Of a stretch of DNA of 64,000 bases, positions 40,285-48,355 are shown one piece after another. Position 1 is the first letter of the stretch. Every line of letters starts with the position of its first letter. The notes under the pieces are model-generated. The model did not search any database, had not been told where the DNA came from, and saw only the letters and a list, made by a program, of their open reading frames with translations. The stretch is from an uncultured Latescibacterota bacterium (GTDB lineage Bacteria > Latescibacterota > UBA2968 > UBA8231): contig OY282352.1 of the NCBI GenBank assembly GCA_958295495.1, positions 1 through 64,000 of the forward strand, read 5' to 3'. The position numbers and the translations under genes were made by a program.

Positions 40285-42804
40285 ATGCTACATACCTATT
40301 GCGCACGCTGGCTGCTAGCCGCTATGCTCGGGTGTGGTGCGGTCGCAGCCCAAGACGGCTATGTGATCCGCGGCGACCGGATCATCAGCGAGGGTGAGGA
40401 CGCGTGGCGGCAATGGCTCTTCCCCGTCGGCACGCTCGACTTCGACGCCCGAGGCGTCCGGCCCCACTTCGTGGCTCGGGACATCAATGCCAGTCTCGAT
40501 GCCCAGCACTTTCCTCTAAAAGCTACAGGCGACGAGGAGCAGGGGGGCATCCACGCGGCCGGGTCGCACGTCGGCACCGCCGTAAACATCCTCGATGGCG
40601 ACCCTTTGACCCATTGGGAGCCCAATCTCGACGATCCGCAGGATCGGTGGTGGGTGGTGATCGACCTCGGGCGGATGGTGTCGGCCACGCGCATTGTCCT
40701 GCGCTTTGCCGCAGAAGGTCAGGGCGATCCGTTCTACCACTTCCGGGTGCTGGCGGCCAATGGCGACGCCCGCCTAGGGGCCAGCGACAATCTCGACTAC
40801 CACCTCGTTGGCCGGACTAGGCGGCCCAATCTCGACCAGCGGGAATTCGCCTTCGATCTGAGGCCCTTTTCCCCAGCCGACAAATCCTTTACCGGGGATG
40901 CGGTGCGCTTCATCCAAGTGGTGATGACCGACAGCCGCTTGGGCAAGGCCGCGGAAGTGGCTGACCTAAAGGCGTACCAATCCCTGCCCGCGTCCGCGCA
41001 GGGCGATGTGGACTATTTCGGCCGCAGCCGCTCAGGGCGCGAGTGGGGTCTCGACGAAGCAACCTATCAATTGCTCGATCCGTCCGAACAAGGCTCAATC
41101 CGCTATTACCGCCGGGAACAGCCCCGCCTCGCCGAGCTCGAGGTCCGCACTGTGGGGGAAAACATCGCCCTCGGCCTGCTGCCGCGGGGCGGCACCATAG
41201 AGGCGGATGGCAGCAATCTCGGCAAGAGCGTCGATGGAGACTACGCGACCTACTACAACTTTCAGGGTGGGTACACGGCCGAGGCCTCAAACCGGGAGCG
41301 CCGGACGGTTTTCGATCTGGGCTCGCTCTACTGGATTGACCGCATCCAGATCCTCACCGCCCATCCGCCCAACCCCAGTGGCACACTGCGCTCGTACCGC
41401 GCCAAGGTGTCGGACGGCTCTCTGGCCCCAGACGGAACCCTCGCGTGGACCCAAGTGGCCCATCGGCCGGAGAGAAGCCAGCATCGGTGGCAGGAGCTGC
41501 ACTTTGAGTTGATCAAGGGCCGCTTTCTCATCTTCGATTACCTAGTCCATCTGGGGGGTTCCCAGTCCTCGATAGGGGAGTTTATGGTCTTCGGCGAGGG
41601 GTATCAGCCCGAGGTGGTGCTGGAATCGCCCCTAATTGACCTCGGTAACTCCAGAAACCTGACTACCCTCCACTGGCAGGGACATACCCCGCCCGGCACC
41701 CGCATTGAGCTAGCCACCCGCACCGGCGACCAGATCAAAACCATCACCCACTACTTCAGAAAAGACGGCACGGAGATCACGGAAAAAAAATACAACAAAT
41801 TGATCTCCGCCCTCCAGGGACCCACGACCGAGGAGACCGTCGTCGAAGAAGAGACTTGGAGCAGTTGGAGCCAGCCGCACACGGCCTCGGGCACAGAGGT
41901 CACTTCACCTTCCCCGCGCCGCTTCCTGAAGGCGCAGGTCAAGTTGTTCAGCGATTATCCAGACCGCTTTGCCCAGCTAGAGCAACTCGAAGTGCGCTTT
42001 GCCCAGCCGTGGGTGGAACGGGCGTGGGGGGAGGTGTATCCGGTACACCTAGAGCGTTTAGGCGCGGAGACCCCGCTGACCTTTTTCGTGCGCTCGGAAC
42101 GAGGTTCCAAGGATCCGGGCATTGACGAGGTGCTACTCATCAATTCAAACGAGGTGCCCTTGACCCTGCAGGGCATCCGTCTCGGCCCTGCGGCCGAAGT
42201 GGCCAGGGGACGTGGGCGGCCCGTCGATTTGTCGGCGGTGGAGGTGCGCCAGACCGGAGACGATTCGCTATGGGTGCGGCTCCCCGCGGTCGTCCCGCGC
42301 AACGAGGTAGTGGCCCTAGAGGTTTCTACCACGCTCTTCGGGCACGGGGCCTCGTTTGCCGGACGGGTGGGCAACCGCGACAATTCGGGCGCTTGGCAGC
42401 GGGTGGAGGCCGGCGATGCAGTGGAGGAGGTAGAGAGCCAAGTATTGCGGGTGCTGGCGCCGGAGGGGCGGGTGGGCCTGTCCAGCCTGCAACTCAGCTC
42501 ACAGGTGGTGACCCCCAATGGGGACGGGGTCAATGAGGCCGTGGTGTTGCACTTCGACGTGTTGCGGATGGACGGGGCCCAGTCCGTGCTGGTGTCGGTG
42601 TACGACCTGTCGGGTCGCCGGGTGTGGGAGTTCGAGGAAGTGCGCGCCCGGGCGAGCGGTCTGTACGAAGTAGCATGGCCGGGCGTGGACCGGGCGGGCG
42701 CGCCCGTGCCGCCGGGGGTGTATTTATTGCGCGTGGAGATAGACGCGGATGCAGAGGCGGAGGTGGAGGCCGCTTTGGTCCGTGCGGTGTACGTGGCTTA
42801 TTGA
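40285..42804 (+). CDS. Secreted protein with two discoidin-like regions and TPNGDG tail (family member 4)
   Basis: An 839-aa exported protein, last of the operon-like run (12 bp after the previous gene, AAAAGG before the ATG). Signal peptide ends GAVAAQ. Two F5/8-like stretches are visible: ILDGDPLTHWEPN with WWVVIDLGRMVSATRIVLRF, and SVDGDYATYYNFQGG with FDLGSLYWIDRIQILTAH. The central motif is IELATRTGDQIKTITHYF, then WSSWSQPHTASGTEVTSPSP and an Ig-like EVYPVHLERLGAETPLTFFV. The tail reads VVTPNGDGVNEAVVLHFDVL, VYDLSGRRVWEF and PPGVYLLRVEI. The longest member of the family. Its stop codon lies inside the direct repeat that borders the rpn insertion. Confidence 0.8.
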   Translation: MLHTYCARWLLAAMLGCGAVAAQDGYVIRGDRIISEGEDAWRQWLFPVGTLDFDARGVRPHFVARDINASLDAQHFPLKATGDEEQGGIHAAGSHVGTAVNILDGDPLTHWEPNLDDPQDRWWVVIDLGRMVSATRIVLRFAAEGQGDPFYHFRVLAANGDARLGASDNLDYHLVGRTRRPNLDQREFAFDLRPFSPADKSFTGDAVRFIQVVMTDSRLGKAAEVADLKAYQSLPASAQGDVDYFGRSRSGREWGLDEATYQLLDPSEQGSIRYYRREQPRLAELEVRTVGENIALGLLPRGGTIEADGSNLGKSVDGDYATYYNFQGGYTAEASNRERRTVFDLGSLYWIDRIQILTAHPPNPSGTLRSYRAKVSDGSLAPDGTLAWTQVAHRPERSQHRWQELHFELIKGRFLIFDYLVHLGGSQSSIGEFMVFGEGYQPEVVLESPLIDLGNSRNLTTLHWQGHTPPGTRIELATRTGDQIKTITHYFRKDGTEITEKKYNKLISALQGPTTEETVVEEETWSSWSQPHTASGTEVTSPSPRRFLKAQVKLFSDYPDRFAQLEQLEVRFAQPWVERAWGEVYPVHLERLGAETPLTFFVRSERGSKDPGIDEVLLINSNEVPLTLQGIRLGPAAEVARGRGRPVDLSAVEVRQTGDDSLWVRLPAVVPRNEVVALEVSTTLFGHGASFAGRVGNRDNSGAWQRVEAGDAVEEVESQVLRVLAPEGRVGLSSLQLSSQVVTPNGDGVNEAVVLHFDVLRMDGAQSVLVSVYDLSGRRVWEFEEVRARASGLYEVAWPGVDRAGAPVPPGVYLLRVEIDADAEAEVEAALVRAVYVAY

Positions 42805-42834
42805 TTTCCTCATCGACGCGGGATTCTAGGTGGC
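42798..42834 (+). repeat. Direct repeat bordering the third rpn locus, left copy
   Basis: The first 28 bases (starting TTATTGATTTCC) are identical to 44214-44241; the next nine differ at three positions. It overlaps the stop codon of the gene ending at 42804. Confidence 0.9.
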
Positions 42835-43183
42835 CGCACAGAATCGACAGTCGAAATTGAGCGGTTGCGATTGAAGTAGGGATGCACGGACAAAAGTTCA
42901 GCGTTGCAGGCCGATAGCCGATCATTTGTGTCGCCATAGCGACAGGCGCATATAGGGCCGTAAAACAGGGGTTGCGTTGCTCGCATCTTTTGGACTTCCG
43001 GGTCGTCTAGTCCCTAAAGGTGTCATCTATGTGTCGCGCCCGATACAGTCGAACCCCGCCTCGCCCCGTCCGCCCCCCTGTGCTACCGCCTTGGCATGGA
43101 TATTGCAAGGCCGTAGGAACAAACGTTACGCGGTCAGCCCCCGTGGAACGGCCCTGTGGGCTCCCCTATCCAAGGTATGGCTT
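42835..43183 (+). other. Leader region of the third rpn locus
   Basis: No gene is seen here. The last 90 bases (ACGTTACGCGGTCAG to GGCTTATGGCC) match the leaders of the two other rpn genes. At 43092-43108 the 17-mer TGGCATGGATATTGCAA is shared with the 686-bp repeat (5808 and 6494). The region is thus a mosaic of sequences also found in the 6-22 kb island. Confidence 0.6.
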
Positions 43184-44194
43184 ATGGCCGAATTTGATAC
43201 CATCGCCAAGCACCTCATCCACACCTACCCCTACGACTTCGTCCGCTTCGCCCTGCAACGCGACGACCTCGAGGTGCTCGACATCATCGACACCGAGCAA
43301 CCCACCGTCGAAACCCACCGCACCGACAGCCTCATCCGCGTGCGCCTCGGCGGCGAGGAGGCGTTGGTCCATCACGAATTTCAAACCACCGATAGTAGCC
43401 CGCCCATGCCCCGCCGCATGGTCGGCTATGTCGGGCGCGGCATTGAGCAGTACGGCCTGCCGTTCTGCTCCATCGTCATCTATCTGCGCCCAGCGGCCGG
43501 CCGGCGCGATCCGGGACATTACCTCCAAGAGCGGCACGGCTTCCGCGTGTTGGTGCAATACCAAGTGATTCGGCTGAGTGAACTCGAAGGCCAACGCATG
43601 CTCGACGAGGGACCTGCGGGCTTGCTGCCGTTTGCGCCGTTGATGCAGCGACCGGCCGGGTTAGATGCAAAAGCGTGGTTGCGTCGGTGCGTTCAGGCGA
43701 CCGAGGCGATGGTGTTGGCCGAGGCGGTTAAAGTTGACCTTTTGGGGGGCTTGGCTATCTTGAGTGGGTTGGAGTATGGGTCGGCCACCATTCGTAGTAT
43801 TCTATCCGAGGAGGGTCTCATGGACGCGATTATGCGCGAGTCATCGTTTGCCCAATACATCATCGAGCAGGGCATAGAGCAGGGCATGGAGCAAGGCATA
43901 GAGCAAGGCATGGAGCAGGGCATAGAGCAGGGCATGGAGCAGGGCATAGAGCAAGGCATAGAGCAAGGCATAGAGCAAGGCATAGAGCAAGGCATAGAGC
44001 AAGGCGAAAGAAAAAGTACGCTCGAAGCTATTGTCGAAGTCTTGGAGATTCGCTTTGGGCTGAGCACGGCGCATCCTCTAGCGAACCGCATAGCCGCTAT
44101 CGACGATGTGCCGCACCTCAAGCAGTTGCATCGGGCGGCCATACAGATGCCCACGCTCGAAGCCTTCAGGCACCTGTTAGACGCCGACGAGTAG
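43184..44194 (+). CDS. Rpn family recombination-promoting nuclease / YhgA-like, copy 3
   Basis: A 336-aa protein starting MAEFDTIAKHLIHTY, as in the other two copies; longer in-frame starts upstream have no family sequence. The nuclease domain is nearly identical to copies 1 and 2 (RTDSLIRVRLG, then HHEFQTTD), but from about residue 190 onward the sequence diverges (TEAMVLAEAVKVDLLGGLAI, SSFAQYIIEQG), the repeat is EQGI/EQGM mixed, and the C-terminal domain differs (KSTLEAIVEVLEIRFGLS). A conserved nuclease with a variable C-terminal part is the known pattern of Rpn families. The internal ATG at 43820 has GAGGAGGG upstream. The gene sits between direct repeats and splits two surface-protein genes. 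There is no duplicated C-terminal ORF here. Confidence 0.85.
   Translation: MAEFDTIAKHLIHTYPYDFVRFALQRDDLEVLDIIDTEQPTVETHRTDSLIRVRLGGEEALVHHEFQTTDSSPPMPRRMVGYVGRGIEQYGLPFCSIVIYLRPAAGRRDPGHYLQERHGFRVLVQYQVIRLSELEGQRMLDEGPAGLLPFAPLMQRPAGLDAKAWLRRCVQATEAMVLAEAVKVDLLGGLAILSGLEYGSATIRSILSEEGLMDAIMRESSFAQYIIEQGIEQGMEQGIEQGMEQGIEQGMEQGIEQGIEQGIEQGIEQGIEQGERKSTLEAIVEVLEIRFGLSTAHPLANRIAAIDDVPHLKQLHRAAIQMPTLEAFRHLLDADE
43820..44194 (+). CDS. Putative internal-start product of rpn copy 3 (RpnS-like antitoxin)
   Basis: In-frame ATG at residue 213, preceded by GAGGAGGG with a 4-base spacer. The product would be 124 aa, MDAIMRESSFAQYIIEQG..., holding the EQG repeats and C-terminal domain. Although the amino-acid sequence differs from copies 1 and 2, the SD and ATG lie at the same residue position, which suggests selection for the internal start. 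Confidence 0.5.
   Translation: MDAIMRESSFAQYIIEQGIEQGMEQGIEQGMEQGIEQGMEQGIEQGIEQGIEQGIEQGIEQGERKSTLEAIVEVLEIRFGLSTAHPLANRIAAIDDVPHLKQLHRAAIQMPTLEAFRHLLDADE
43865..44006 (+). repeat. 12-bp minisatellite encoding EQGI/EQGM, about 12 units
   Basis: GAGCAGGGCATA/GAGCAAGGCATA units with ATA/ATG variation, in frame. The longest of the five arrays. Confidence 0.95.
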
Positions 44195-44213
44195 GGCCAC
44201 CGCGTAAGGTCAG

Positions 44214-44250
44214 TTATTGATTTCCTCATCGACGCGGGATTTCAAGTGGC
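44214..44250 (+). repeat. Direct repeat bordering the third rpn locus, right copy
   Basis: Right copy of the repeat at 42798, 19 bp after the rpn stop and 20 bp before the next gene. Confidence 0.9.
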
Positions 44251-44270
44251 AGGAGCCGTAATCTCATCCC

Positions 44271-46124
44271 ATGAAGTGCTCAAAAGGACGTCTCTTTGTT
44301 CTTGCTCTAGCGGCGAACGCGCTGGTTCTGTCCTCGGGTATGGGCCTGACCATATACCGAATCGGCGACCAAGACCTATCGCCGCCCCCCCAAGACGTGG
44401 AGCTGGTGCGGTTGAGTTGGGAGGAGGCATCCGCGGGCATGGACGGAGTGTGGGATGGGCTCAGCCTAGAAAACGGGCAGATTGCTCCCATACTGGTCCG
44501 GCCGGATGAAAACCTGTCCCTTGCGGCCATTGCCAGAGGGGGCGGACCGCGCGGTCAAAAGTACCCCAACGTCGAGCCGCAGACCGAGATCACCGACTGG
44601 ACGGCCGACGGGGATCCCACGACCGCCTTTCGCGATACGGATGCGGCCCATCGGGGCATGGGCAACCAGCTAACCCTGTATCTCGGCGGGCGCTTTCCAG
44701 TGAGTCGAGTCCGCTTTTATCCCTCGCCTCAATCCTCCGGGCTCATCATCGAAAAATTCAAGCTGACCGCTTCCGACCAAAAGGGAAGTTCCGCGGTGAT
44801 CAGGTTGGTGTCGAACAATACGCACCCGACCGTGGATTTGACCTTTCCGAGCCGCATCGTCGATCGGCTCCAACTGAACGTACACTCCTCTAGATCCAGA
44901 GTCGGGGACTGGTTTCCCTGGGAAATCGCCGAGTTCGAGGTGTACGGCGAGGGCTTCGTGCCGGAGGCGACTTTCCAGTCGCGGGTTTTCGATCTAGGCG
45001 CACCTGCCACCGTAGGGCCTTTGCGCTGGTCTGGTTTCAGAGATCCCGACGCCAGAGTCAATATCCGCACCCGCAGCGGTCGGGATCCAGATCCCAATCG
45101 CTATTGGCGCTACACCGGTCGCGGGGATGAGATCACCTTTCGCACTCCAGAGGGTGCGCCCATGACCCGGGCGGACTACGAAAAACTCCGCGGCGGTCAA
45201 CCCCCTATAACCGCGGATCTCGACAACTGGAGCGCTTGGTCCGGCCCGTATGCCACCAGCGCCGCCATTGTCTCGCCGAGCCCCCGACAGTTCCTGCAAG
45301 TTCAGGTCGGGTTCGCGCCCAAGGGACTCCACGGCGGTGGCGTGGATTTCGTAGAGTTTCGGGTAACTCAGCCCCCGCTCAGCGGCCAGATCGTGGGCGA
45401 GGTCTGGCCCGAACACGCGGTCCCGGGAGCCGTGACGCCGTTTGTTTATGCCTTGCTGCCAGAGTTGAGTCCAGAGACGAGCGGATTTGATCGCCTAGTA
45501 GTGGAGACGACAGGACGCTTTGCCGCGCTCGACTCGGTGCGGATAAACGAGGAGCGGATAGCGGTGGAGGCCGCTATCGAGGCAGAGCGGATAACCCTCT
45601 CGCTGCCGCGGATGGCGGCGGCGGACAACCAGAAACTCGTGGAGGTTTTCTTTCAGGCGCAGGTGTTTCACTTCGGCACGTCGTTCGCCGGCCAAGTCTT
45701 CGACTCGGAGCGGCCCATGGAAGTGGCGCAGCAAGTGGTGCCTGGAAATGCCACCTTTCGGCTGGACGGCGACCAGCTCTCGGTGGGCGTCCAGCTCGAT
45801 GGTCCGCTCTTGCAGCAGGTGGCCGTACAACCGCCGGTGCTCACGCCTAATGGGGACGACATCAACGACCGGACGGAGATTGCATACACCTTGCTGAGAT
45901 TGGCGGGCGAAGGCCAAGTGGAGGTCGAAATTTTCGACCTCTCGGGTCGCTCGGTGCGGAGGCTCTACAAGGGTCGGGAACGCAGCGGGCCCTATCTGCG
46001 GCCGTGGGACGGACGCGGCGATGATGGCTTTGTGGTCGCGCCGGGATTGTATCTGTTTGAGGTGCGCTTGGACGCGGACCGAGGGATCACTAGGGACAGC
46101 GGTCTCATTGCGGTGGTTTACTAA
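44271..46124 (+). CDS. Secreted discoidin-like protein with TPNGDD tail (family member 5)
   Basis: A 617-aa exported protein, closest to those at 26434 and 29717. Signal peptide 1-24, then LTIYRIGDQD. The discoidin-like part has TADGDPTTAFRDTD, FPVSRVRFYPSPQSSG and WEIAEFEVYGEGF. The family motif is IRTRSGRDPDPNRYW and YTGRGDE; then WSAWSGPYATSAAIVSPSP, an Ig-like EVWPEHAVPGAVTPFVYA and a tail LTPNGDDINDRTEIAYTLL, IFDLSGRSVRRLYKG and APGLYLFEVRL. GGAG lies about 14 bases before the ATG. Before the rpn insertion it probably followed the gene at 40285 directly. Confidence 0.8.
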   Translation: MKCSKGRLFVLALAANALVLSSGMGLTIYRIGDQDLSPPPQDVELVRLSWEEASAGMDGVWDGLSLENGQIAPILVRPDENLSLAAIARGGGPRGQKYPNVEPQTEITDWTADGDPTTAFRDTDAAHRGMGNQLTLYLGGRFPVSRVRFYPSPQSSGLIIEKFKLTASDQKGSSAVIRLVSNNTHPTVDLTFPSRIVDRLQLNVHSSRSRVGDWFPWEIAEFEVYGEGFVPEATFQSRVFDLGAPATVGPLRWSGFRDPDARVNIRTRSGRDPDPNRYWRYTGRGDEITFRTPEGAPMTRADYEKLRGGQPPITADLDNWSAWSGPYATSAAIVSPSPRQFLQVQVGFAPKGLHGGGVDFVEFRVTQPPLSGQIVGEVWPEHAVPGAVTPFVYALLPELSPETSGFDRLVVETTGRFAALDSVRINEERIAVEAAIEAERITLSLPRMAAADNQKLVEVFFQAQVFHFGTSFAGQVFDSERPMEVAQQVVPGNATFRLDGDQLSVGVQLDGPLLQQVAVQPPVLTPNGDDINDRTEIAYTLLRLAGEGQVEVEIFDLSGRSVRRLYKGRERSGPYLRPWDGRGDDGFVVAPGLYLFEVRLDADRGITRDSGLIAVVY

Positions 46125-46150
46125 TTGTAGGGCCTGTGCCAAGTGGTGGT

Positions 46151-48226
46151 CTAGAACATATACTGCCACAAATTGCCCACCATGCCGGTGCAATAATCAA
46201 TCACCAGCCAAGTTCCGGCCACCACAAAAGCCCCCAAGATCATACCGATGAAAAACAGGCGGGTTTGCCGGTAGAGTCGCACCCCCCCGTACTGCAGCAC
46301 CACGCTCTTGATCAACCAAGCCAAGAAAACATTAAACCACATCACCGAAGTGGTGAAGACCGTGCCGCTGATGGCCAGACCGAGCGGGTGAATCGGCCAC
46401 CACAACACCCGCTGTTGCAACGTCACTAAAAACCACATTACCCCGGCACCGAGGCCGGTAAAAAACCACTCCCCAATCCCTATGGTAGCAGGGCTCTGAA
46501 TCATCGAGGATATGTACCTCAGGCCGGTGCTGGATGAACTCTGCCACCACCAGCCCGGCAGATTGAGCCCACCGTAGTTGTACGACAAGTAGAGCATCAT
46601 CCAATACGCCCCCACCAAGGTCACCGCGATCGCCAGCATCATGCCCCAGAACAGACCGCGCTTGCGGCCTCGGATGACTTCGTGGGCCATTTTTAGCCCG
46701 TTGGCGCACGAGGCCATGGGAAAGGTCACCAGATCAGCCGTCCACGGATAAGTGTAGGCCAGCCCGGTCAGACCGCCTGCTCCCAGTCGAGATACCCCTA
46801 GGCTGGAGATGACAAAATCCGGGGGGATCAGGGGTGCCCGCACCAGAGCCACCCCGGCTTCCACCACGATCCGGCTCAACGCTATAAAGATCAAAAACGC
46901 GACCGCTAAAAACAGGGGAATCACCAGCAGGGGAATGCCCGAAGCCTCCAGCCATACCCCCATGACCCCCAGCCCTCCCACCAGTCCCAGCACAGCCGCG
47001 CGGTAGGACATGATCTCATCGGCATCCACCGCGGTTTCACTGCGCCCACAGGCTTTGGCGAACACCCCGCGCAGATGGGTCCGCGCCCGCCACAGGGTGA
47101 GCAGGGCGAACATCAGCATGGCGCCCAAGGCTTGGTGGGTCAGGTACGGTGCTTGGGGATTGCTGAACCAGCCCAGTTTGGCCATGCTCTGGATCCCTAT
47201 GGTATTGAAGACGCCCTGCTGAATCTGGGTCAATAGGTAGAACACCCAGATGCCCAAGGCCAACTCTCGGCTGATGAAGTAGGAAAAACCGACTAGGGAA
47301 AAAGATAGCTGGAAGCGAAAGCCGACCGTGCCCCGAAACGCATTGAACCCAGTGGCCAGATTAAATTCGGGGAACACGGGATAATAGCTGTGGAACGCAT
47401 TGCAAGTGATGACCACCAGCGGGACGGCAAACCCCATCCACATCTGGGGCCGGCGCAACAAGGACGGAACCCTGAATCTGCCGGGCGAATTCTCATCGTC
47501 CTCCTCGACCAGCGCCATGGGGGCCTGCATCATCGGGTAGAGCAGCCGTTCGTGCTCGACCCACTGCCGGCGCATCATCACCATCATGCAGATCGACACC
47601 AAGTACAGGGCTAGCAAAAAGAGGGTCCAGTAACACAGCGGTTCTACCCAAGCCGCCCAGGGAATGGATTGCCCCTTGATAAACAGCCCCTCGTAGAACC
47701 CTTGGATCACCTCCTCGTCCCGGGGGGCGATCCAGTGCGGCACATGCGGCTGAATGAGTTCGGCCCAATTGTTCTCGGGAGAGGCGTAGTAGAACACATT
47801 GGTGATCATGGGCAACAGGTGCGAGACCATGCCAAAGGTGGGCAGAGAAGCCGAGATGATCATCATCACGTAGATCAGCGTCAGCTCCTCCCGCCGCAGG
47901 GCCATAGTCCGCGCAAGGGCCTTTAGCGCGAGGTTGGCCAGCACCAGATAGAACAGGAGAAACAGGGCCACTGGGGTGCTGAAGGCCCAGGCCATGAACG
48001 AGCCTTTGATAATGCAGTTGGCATAGATGGTCCCGGTGCTAATCAAGACGCACAGCGCCGCCCCGATGCCAAAGGCTCGCAGTGTAGAGCCCGAGCTGGA
48101 ACTCTCCGGTTCTTTTTCTTTTTTCCCGAAAAATTCCCCCGCTGCTCTAGTCCGATTCACGTTCTTAGCTCCAAGTAAAATGGCCCAGAGCGGAGAAAGC
48201 CGTAGAGGTCGTCCCGGTTTGGCCAA
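46151..48226 (-). CDS. Polytopic membrane protein, DUF6785/DUF6784-like
   Basis: A 691-aa inner-membrane protein with about 14 predicted hydrophobic segments (for example IGAALCVLISTGTIYANCI, TPVALFLLFYLVLANLAL, LLVIPLFLAVAFLIFIALS). Conserved-looking polar stretches are REELTLIYVMMIISASLPTF, WVEHERLLYPMMQAP and HPLGLAISGTVFT. This matches the DUF6785 family of large membrane proteins found mainly in Latescibacteria, Planctomycetes and Armatimonadetes; their function is unknown, and a transporter is plausible from the fold-like layout. The first 45 residues are hydrophilic and the start may be further in. Convergent with the gene at 44271 (26 bp apart). Confidence 0.75.
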   Translation of the reverse strand: MAKPGRPLRLSPLWAILLGAKNVNRTRAAGEFFGKKEKEPESSSSGSTLRAFGIGAALCVLISTGTIYANCIIKGSFMAWAFSTPVALFLLFYLVLANLALKALARTMALRREELTLIYVMMIISASLPTFGMVSHLLPMITNVFYYASPENNWAELIQPHVPHWIAPRDEEVIQGFYEGLFIKGQSIPWAAWVEPLCYWTLFLLALYLVSICMMVMMRRQWVEHERLLYPMMQAPMALVEEDDENSPGRFRVPSLLRRPQMWMGFAVPLVVITCNAFHSYYPVFPEFNLATGFNAFRGTVGFRFQLSFSLVGFSYFISRELALGIWVFYLLTQIQQGVFNTIGIQSMAKLGWFSNPQAPYLTHQALGAMLMFALLTLWRARTHLRGVFAKACGRSETAVDADEIMSYRAAVLGLVGGLGVMGVWLEASGIPLLVIPLFLAVAFLIFIALSRIVVEAGVALVRAPLIPPDFVISSLGVSRLGAGGLTGLAYTYPWTADLVTFPMASCANGLKMAHEVIRGRKRGLFWGMMLAIAVTLVGAYWMMLYLSYNYGGLNLPGWWWQSSSSTGLRYISSMIQSPATIGIGEWFFTGLGAGVMWFLVTLQQRVLWWPIHPLGLAISGTVFTTSVMWFNVFLAWLIKSVVLQYGGVRLYRQTRLFFIGMILGAFVVAGTWLVIDYCTGMVGNLWQYMF

Positions 48227-48355
48227 TTGGTCCAGCGGGTGGTATTATAGGGATTGCGAGGGGCTTGCAAAAAGCCTATGTCAATTTCTTATGGGGATCA
48301 GCCCCGAGGTCGGCGATCCAAAATTTTAAGACCGCTTCTCAACGCGATAAGGACA

